Shown here piece by piece: positions 58,684-64,000 of a stretch of DNA of 64,000 nucleotides (its first letter is position 1; each line of letters starts with the position of its first letter). Both the position numbers and the translations under genes were made by a program. The DNA is from JAQWQB01 sp047636995 (GTDB lineage: Bacteria > Bacteroidota > Bacteroidia > Flavobacteriales_D > Sanyastnellaceae). Location: NCBI GenBank assembly GCA_047636995.1, contig JBLIGQ010000002.1, positions 1 through 64,000 on the forward strand, written 5' to 3'. A model generated the notes under the pieces. The model was not told the origin of the DNA, ran no database searches, and saw only the letters and a list, made by a program, of their open reading frames with translations.

Positions 58684-60017
58684 GCTTTCTTCAGTTTGAA
58701 TTTATTGGCATACCACGCGATATATAGGTAACAAAGTATTGGGAGAATAAACGCCAATGTGAATGACAAATCATCTCCACTGGCATCACGCCATGCCCCT
58801 ACCAAAAGAGGAATCACAGCCCCTCCAACAATTGCTGTGCACAAAATACCTGAGCCTTGCGGCTTATCGTCCTTTAGATTTTCTAGCGCCATGGTAAAGA
58901 TGGTTGGGAACATCACAGAATTGAACAATCCTACGAGCAGAATAAAGCACATGGCCAATAGTCCGTCATTGAGCAAAGAGAGTGCGGTCATAGAGATCGC
59001 ACCAAAAGCGAAAAGCATTAAGATTTTCCCTGGTCTAACAATGCTAGTAAGCTTGGCGCCAATAAAACGACCAATCATTGCTGATCCCCAATAAAAGATT
59101 CCAAAAGTAGCAACCACTCCTTTCGGGTCTAACTCTGAAAAGGTCTTGCCTGAAAATGTTTCTGAAAGGAAACTGACTAAGCCACGAAGCGAATCATTGG
59201 AGGCGACTAATTCAGCTATATGAAGGTCCTGAAAGTAATTCACCAAGAAGCTACCAATAGACACTTCTGCGCCTACATAAACGAAGATGCCCAATGCTCC
59301 AAACATCAAACGGCGGTCTTTAAGGACCCCATTAAATGATCCAAAACTAACCTTCCTTTCGCCTAGAATCTTAGGCAATGATACCGCTGCCAGTATCAGT
59401 GCTAACAAGAAGAAGGCTCCTCCCAGAACCAAAAAAGGATTCTGGACTGCCCCCGCTTCGGTTGCATAGTAAGCATCTTTAGCCACTCCATCTAGTTTAG
59501 CTACTTGACTTCCTGTTAAGATAGTATCACTAAGCAGGTAAGAAGCTGAAAGAATTGGGGCTATTGTAGTTCCTAAACTATTAAAGGCTTGTGCCAAATT
59601 CAATCGACTTGCAGCCTTTTCAGGATTTCCAAGCACTGCTACATATGGGTTTGCTGCTACTTGAAGAACCGTTATACCTGATGCAAGTACAAACAACGAC
59701 ATCAAGAAGAGCCAGAATTCTCTGAGTTCAGCGGCAGGATAAAACATTGCACAGCCCACACCCGCGAGTGACAATCCGATTAAAATTCCTTTTTTATAGC
59801 CTGTCTTACCTAGCATTATCCCAGCCGGAATGGAAACCAATCCATAAGCCATGAACCAAGCGAACTGAACCAGACTGGCTTGCCATAAGTCCAGTTCAAA
59901 AACATCTTTCAATCGAGGAATTAACGCATCTACCATCACAGTAATGAGTCCCCACATGAAGAACAAACTAGTTACGGCAATAAAAGCTGATTTAAAATTC
60001 GTCTTGGGAACACTCAT
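58680..60017 (-). CDS. Sugar:proton MFS transporter (FucP/GluP type)
   Basis: 445 residues and twelve helices with the FucP-family segments SLFFMWGLITVMVDALIPRLKDVF, ASLVQFAWFMAYGLVSIPAG, ITVLQVAANPYVAVLG and SRLNLAQAFNSLGTTIAP. It is the glucose/galactose/fucose permease group of the inner membrane. Its stop overlaps the start of a decayed lipoprotein gene, so the pair was once a two-gene unit. A sugar substrate of hexose type is expected; the precise one is unknown. Confidence 0.92.
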   Translation of the reverse strand: MSVPKTNFKSAFIAVTSLFFMWGLITVMVDALIPRLKDVFELDLWQASLVQFAWFMAYGLVSIPAGIMLGKTGYKKGILIGLSLAGVGCAMFYPAAELREFWLFLMSLFVLASGITVLQVAANPYVAVLGNPEKAASRLNLAQAFNSLGTTIAPILSASYLLSDTILTGSQVAKLDGVAKDAYYATEAGAVQNPFLVLGGAFFLLALILAAVSLPKILGERKVSFGSFNGVLKDRRLMFGALGIFVYVGAEVSIGSFLVNYFQDLHIAELVASNDSLRGLVSFLSETFSGKTFSELDPKGVVATFGIFYWGSAMIGRFIGAKLTSIVRPGKILMLFAFGAISMTALSLLNDGLLAMCFILLVGLFNSVMFPTIFTMALENLKDDKPQGSGILCTAIVGGAVIPLLVGAWRDASGDDLSFTLAFILPILCYLYIAWYANKFKLKKA

Positions 60018-60117
60018 CCTATGGATCTTATTAAGTTTATCTCACCTGACCAGTTTCCTTTCTGATCTCAAAAATGTACGGCAGGTGAAGATAGTAAAAC
60101 CGAAAATCTTAGCAATA

Positions 60118-60153
60118 AAAAAACCCTTGACTTCAGAAGTCAAGGGTTTTTCA
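60118..60153 (-). terminator. Rho-independent terminator after the CHU_C adhesin gene
   Basis: A 13-bp perfect stem (AAACCCTTGACTT and its complement, 60121-60150) with a four-base loop is followed on the minus strand by a run of at least seven T. It lies 16 bases past the adhesin stop and before the FucP-type gene. Confidence 0.9.
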
Positions 60154-60168
60154 AATAAAAATTTTCGG

Positions 60169-63100
60169 TTAGCGAAGAACGCTTATTTGTCCAACACGCT
60201 CATAAGCGTCAGTATCAATTCCTTTGACTCTGATTTTATAGGTGTAAACACCGTCTGGAACATAGTGCGAACCTAACTGATGATCTCCAACCCAAGGGAT
60301 ATTTATGTCATCAGATGCAAACACTACTTCTCCCCAGCGATCAACAATCACCATTTCGAAACCAAGGATACCTTGACCGTATGCTCTGAAGACATCATTA
60401 ATGCCGTCATTGTTCGGCGTAAATGCATTTGGAACATAAAGGATAATTGGACCATTGATTAACGTGTAAGTTGAATCTGTACAGCCAATTGTATTCGTTA
60501 CCGTCAAACTGGTAATGTAGTCTCCTAATCCATCATAAGTGTGACTTGGGTTTTCTTCCAAGCTCATATCACCATCTCCGAAATCCCAGTCGTAAAGACA
60601 ATCTTCGCATTCCGGTTCTGGAGTAGCAGTGAATTGATAATCATTGTCGCCTAAATTTTCAATAACGAAATTGCTAAACAAGAATTGAACTTCTACAGTC
60701 ACACTAGACGTAATTGACTCACCGCAGATATCGGTAGCCGTCACTTCGTATGTCTGGCTAGAATAAGGTGTTGCGTATTGATCAGCACCAAACTCTCCTA
60801 GTTCAGGCCAATAGTAGTAGAATCCATCTTCACCTCCAGTTGCAAGTGCAGAGATTGACATTCCATCACCAGCACAAATAGATGAATCTGGTGTCATTAC
60901 AATGTTCAATGGGATATCAGGAATGATATACAGCAAGTCAGTTGTTGCTGAAGAACCACATCCGTCTGATACGGTTACAGCCACGGGCACTGTATTAAAA
61001 GATTGTAGAATAATATCTTCCGTTAAAGCATAAGCTGTATCAGCTACGAACCACTCATATTGATAACCTCCACTTCCACTGATGACATCTACTAAAATCG
61101 CTGTATTATCTACACAACTTGCATTGATGTCTTCAATTGCAGCTAGCACCACTGGAGGATTATCAATAATGATTTCAACTGATTCAGTGTCTTCCGCTCC
61201 ACAAGCATCGAATACAAATAACTGGATCGTGGTATTTACATCTGTCTGGTAATTCACGTTCGGATTATTCCCTCCAAAACTAGTACCATCTATTGACCAC
61301 TGGAAGGTGAGACCGCCACTGCCTCCCTCGATCTCAGCAAGAACATCGAACAATTCAGTACAAGGGCCTATAAGCTCCTCGGGTAGTGTAATTTCAATAG
61401 CCGGACTTTCAACACTAATTTCAATGTCAACCTCTTCAGTTTGTCCACAATTGTCTTGAACTTGGAATGAGACAATCATATCACTGGACGTTGTAAGGTT
61501 CACATTTGCATTAAAATCGAACCATACGCCGTCCTGGAACCAGTTGTAAAAGAATGGAGCTTGTCCACCTGATACTTCTGGTGCTATGATGAATGGATCA
61601 TTGCACAATACAGTCATTTCTGCGTCTTGAACCACAATGAGCTCGGGAACATTTAAAGTAACGTCTAAAATCACAACTTCTTCAAATCCACAACCATCAG
61701 TTACAGTCACGTGAATTTCATCAGCTCCTTGCCACGTAGAGTACCAAAGTGAGTTTCCGAATCCAAAAAGATTTCCTCCATTTTCATCTTCCCATGAATA
61801 TTCATAGACACCATCACCCCCGTTTGCATTGGCTGTGATGTTAACACTTTCACCACAGTTCAGTACCAATTCTGTTGGATTTGTTGTGAGTGTTAGTGGA
61901 GGCAAATCAAGCACCTCAACCGTTATTTCGGCATCATCAGATGGCATTCCGCAAGTATCACCAACGATCACATTATAGGTGGTAGTGACATCTGGTGAAA
62001 CATCAATGGTTGGTGAATCTTCTCCAGTAGACCAATCGTATGTGAAATTTCCATACCCTCCAGTAACTACAGGCTCGAGCTCTACTCCTGCACCTAGGCA
62101 CATTTCAACCGTGTAACCTTCTACAACTAACTCCTCTGGCTCATCGCTGATGAAAAACTCAAAATAACTAACTAATCCACCACCGTTGCATGCTGCAAGA
62201 TTGAGTATTTCAAACTGAACCCACTCTGTACCTTCTGCAATTCCATCCTCAAAAGCATCTACTAAGAAACTAATACTTTCTACTCCTGGTGCGAAGATGA
62301 TTGTATCAGGGAGAAATGTATAATCAACTCCGTTCTCAGCGTCACCACCGTATGCGATAATCACCATTTCCTCAATTTCCAAAACAGTTTCTAGCGGTCT
62401 TGTGAAGGTTAAAAGAGCCTCACCACAATCTTCGTACATAGTATCATTCTCTGGTCCTCCAACATCAATTGAAAGGTCCACTTGTACAACAGAATTACTA
62501 GAAAACGAACCAGCCTCAAGGATAACAATTGACTCTAAGGCCGTATCAGTGCCATCTGCAATTGCTAGCTTAATGTGATAGGTCTCTCCACATTGAACAA
62601 CGGAAATAGCTTCTAATTTTTGAGTATACCCATCTTGACAAATATTGTCATTGTTCAAATTATCAATATAGTACTCATCATTGATTTGATCGTTTACAGA
62701 AGACACGGTCACTGGCAATGCAGGATCTGTTTCAGGCACAGAGGCAATATTCACTGCGTTGTCTTCATAAGGACCAGCTAGGCCAGGTCCCGAAAGAAAA
62801 AATGCAAAAATATCATTGAATGAGCTGTTTACCCATTCTAGGTATTCGTCAGAACCAAAAATGTAGTTAAACTTAACCGTATCACCTGTGGCAATAAAAT
62901 CAAACTCTAAGATACATACGTCGTTTACGCTCCCCACATTAAAGGTCTGTCCGATCATACCTGGCACTGAATTCGCAATAGTCAGCAAATCTGGCTCTCC
63001 AGATACACCTTCTCCGAATGGCACATCACCACCAAAGTCATCAGGACACGCAACATTTTCTGCTTGAGCAGAAGACAAAATTAACCCCTCTGTGAGAGGT

Positions 63101-63297
63101 ATCCCTGTAGCTCCTTCAAGAAATCCCAATTGTGATGGAGATCCTGTAAGTTCTATATTAAAAGCTTCTACTCCAGAGCCAAGAAGAATGTCATTAACAT
63201 ACTCTTCCAGTGTCAAACCAGTAGTAACAGTTTGAGCAATCATTCCTGCAGGCATAGTCAGAGCAATGATTAGTAATTTCAGGTAAAGATTTTTCAT
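60169..63297 (-). CDS. Gliding-motility-associated (CHU_C, T9SS type B) surface adhesin with choice-of-anchor L domain
   Basis: From 63297 the protein has 1042 residues with a signal peptide ending AGMIAQ. The N-terminal 200 residues are a choice-of-anchor L domain (EGLILSSAQAENVACPDD, VCILEFDFIATGDTVKFNYIFGSDEY). A Calx-beta-like part follows, then a tandem of about six Ig/PKD-like domains marked by YDWSTGEDSP, YEYSWEDENGG, FQWSIDGTSFG and a true PKD (CLYDWDFGDGDMSLEENPSHTYDG). It ends in the type B domain VPNAFTPNNDGINDVFR ... VYTYKIRVKGID. Such proteins are exported by T9SS and attach cells to surfaces or to glycans. It is a single-gene unit. Confidence 0.93.
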   Translation of the reverse strand: MKNLYLKLLIIALTMPAGMIAQTVTTGLTLEEYVNDILLGSGVEAFNIELTGSPSQLGFLEGATGIPLTEGLILSSAQAENVACPDDFGGDVPFGEGVSGEPDLLTIANSVPGMIGQTFNVGSVNDVCILEFDFIATGDTVKFNYIFGSDEYLEWVNSSFNDIFAFFLSGPGLAGPYEDNAVNIASVPETDPALPVTVSSVNDQINDEYYIDNLNNDNICQDGYTQKLEAISVVQCGETYHIKLAIADGTDTALESIVILEAGSFSSNSVVQVDLSIDVGGPENDTMYEDCGEALLTFTRPLETVLEIEEMVIIAYGGDAENGVDYTFLPDTIIFAPGVESISFLVDAFEDGIAEGTEWVQFEILNLAACNGGGLVSYFEFFISDEPEELVVEGYTVEMCLGAGVELEPVVTGGYGNFTYDWSTGEDSPTIDVSPDVTTTYNVIVGDTCGMPSDDAEITVEVLDLPPLTLTTNPTELVLNCGESVNITANANGGDGVYEYSWEDENGGNLFGFGNSLWYSTWQGADEIHVTVTDGCGFEEVVILDVTLNVPELIVVQDAEMTVLCNDPFIIAPEVSGGQAPFFYNWFQDGVWFDFNANVNLTTSSDMIVSFQVQDNCGQTEEVDIEISVESPAIEITLPEELIGPCTELFDVLAEIEGGSGGLTFQWSIDGTSFGGNNPNVNYQTDVNTTIQLFVFDACGAEDTESVEIIIDNPPVVLAAIEDINASCVDNTAILVDVISGSGGYQYEWFVADTAYALTEDIILQSFNTVPVAVTVSDGCGSSATTDLLYIIPDIPLNIVMTPDSSICAGDGMSISALATGGEDGFYYYWPELGEFGADQYATPYSSQTYEVTATDICGESITSSVTVEVQFLFSNFVIENLGDNDYQFTATPEPECEDCLYDWDFGDGDMSLEENPSHTYDGLGDYITSLTVTNTIGCTDSTYTLINGPIILYVPNAFTPNNDGINDVFRAYGQGILGFEMVIVDRWGEVVFASDDINIPWVGDHQLGSHYVPDGVYTYKIRVKGIDTDAYERVGQISVLR

Positions 63298-63461
63298 GTG
63301 ATGTGGCGCTTTTCCTACATTCAATAGGAAGACTTTAATTTTAACCGAAAGGTTGCTTGGTTAAATTAACATATTAAATGCTAAAAATAAGGAATTTGTA
63401 AGATTCTAAACAAGCAGACCTTTCTAATCTTGAAAAGCTAAATTGCATCCAAAATAAACCC

Positions 63462-64000
63462 ATGCCCAACAGCACACCTGAAGACGTTTTTGGCCAAGCA
63501 TTTAAAGCCTATTTTGATAGCAAAGAATGCCCCGATTTTCGCGTAATTATCGATGGCGAACTTCAAGACCCACTGCCTGTTTCTTATTTTTTTCGACCTG
63601 TAGAAGAGATGCCAGATCTAGAGCGTTTCGCATTAGATTTAGTTGAAGGAAAGGTTTTAGATGTTGGTGCCGCTGCGGGTTGTCACTCCCTTTTATTACA
63701 AGAGCATTATGACACTACAGCACTCGAAATCAGTAAAAAAGCCTGCGATGTAATGAAGGCAAGGGGTGTTAAAAAAATTGTCTGTTCTGACTTCTTTGCT
63801 TATTCAAATGAGCAATTTGACACCATTCTGTTTTTGATGAATGGCTTGGGTATTGGTCAGGATGCTGAAGGAACTATTGCACTGCTAAAACATGCCAAGA
63901 GTCTATTAACACCTGATGGATTCATCCTTGGAGACAGTTCTGATATCTCTTACTTTAAAAATAAGGACGAAAAAAAAGAAGGCGATGCCTTCTTTTCACT
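63462..64000 (+). CDS. Class I SAM-dependent methyltransferase, C-terminus beyond window
   Basis: The ATG at 63462 begins MPNSTPEDVFGQAFKAYF; 179 codons are visible before the window ends. Methyltransferase motif I is GKVLDVGAAAGCHSLLL, motif II ends ALEIS, and the later FDTILFLMNGLGI corresponds to motif IV. The stretch GQDAEGTIALLKHAKSLLTPDGFILGDS fits motifs V and VI. The substrate is unknown. It is divergent from the adhesin gene. Confidence 0.85.
   Translation, partial: MPNSTPEDVFGQAFKAYFDSKECPDFRVIIDGELQDPLPVSYFFRPVEEMPDLERFALDLVEGKVLDVGAAAGCHSLLLQEHYDTTALEISKKACDVMKARGVKKIVCSDFFAYSNEQFDTILFLMNGLGIGQDAEGTIALLKHAKSLLTPDGFILGDSSDISYFKNKDEKKEGDAFFS

Noticed and set aside
60018..60117. Possible operator formed by CTCACCTG and CAGGTGAAG upstream of the FucP-type gene
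   Set aside because: The half-sites are more than 30 bases apart with imperfect matching; likely chance.
1..64000. CRISPR array, phage, insertion sequence, rRNA or tRNA genes
   Set aside because: I looked for regularly spaced short repeats, transposase or integrase motifs and tRNA-like arms. The only regular repeat is coding (23008-23582), and the only recombinase is chromosomal XerD.

Overview
The window reads as a chromosomal segment of a marine-type Bacteroidota, most likely Flavobacteriales. The evidence is the presence of type IX secretion (T9SS) C-terminal domains of type A and type B, choice-of-anchor and PKD-like surface proteins, Bacteroidota-type TAnnTTTG promoter elements, many Cys/Asp-rich GCTD-type repeats, and family-typical genes (ettA, def, type B L31, an alpha/beta hydrolase-OsmC fusion, an M49-like peptidase). 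There are no phage genes, insertion sequences, CRISPR arrays, or rRNA or tRNA genes that I can see. Family-level placement is inference.

Region 1-24.9 kb is a beta-glucan (laminarin-type) utilisation locus. Eight genes on the minus strand (11426 down to the window edge) overlap or nearly touch: a T9SS carbohydrate-binding protein, a sodium/sugar symporter, two plug-less outer-membrane barrels, two surface-type lipoproteins, a GH3 beta-glucosidase and a GH16 endoglucanase cut by the window edge. Divergent from it is a 944-residue one-component membrane sensor (propeller, Y_Y_Y, LuxR-type HTH), with an 11-bp direct repeat in the shared intergenic region. Next come a second GH16 enzyme carrying accessory modules, a large non-catalytic modular protein with the same modules, an MFS disaccharide-type transporter with an unusual large loop, and an 808-residue-frame protein with 75-bp tandem repeats. 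No SusC/SusD pair lies in the window, so glycan import seems to rely on the two barrels. Three of the secreted proteins end in the same 28-residue EF-hand-like tail instead of a T9SS domain.

Region 24.9-31.5 kb is central metabolism and housekeeping: pgi and fba (the fate of imported glucose), a decayed alkane monooxygenase fragment, a YbjQ-family protein, a TPR lipoprotein, def, a RibBA-like enzyme whose cyclohydrolase half has lost its zinc cysteines, and ribosomal protein L31.

Region 31.5-50 kb is mixed: a GT4 glycosyltransferase, a SPOR-like protein, xerD, the hydrolase-OsmC fusion, a T9SS-exported nuclease/phosphatase, a receiver protein with Glu at the phospho-acceptor position, a secreted esterase, a DUF2079 membrane protein, a HEAT-like protein, an acyl-CoA carboxylase beta subunit, an operon of a small MscS channel with a BtuFCD/FecBCDE-type importer, a diacylglycerol kinase, a metallophosphoesterase and a small T9SS protein.

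Region 50-64 kb holds ettA, several small secreted or hypothetical proteins, a CoA-type Nudix hydrolase, aat followed by an overlapping acyltransferase-like gene, an M49-like lipoprotein peptidase, a thioredoxin-fold protein without CXXC, a 50-residue small gene, a decayed lipoprotein gene overlapping a FucP-type sugar transporter, a large gliding-type (CHU_C) adhesin and the start of a methyltransferase gene.

All calls come from reading the sequence and motif memory; no database search was possible.
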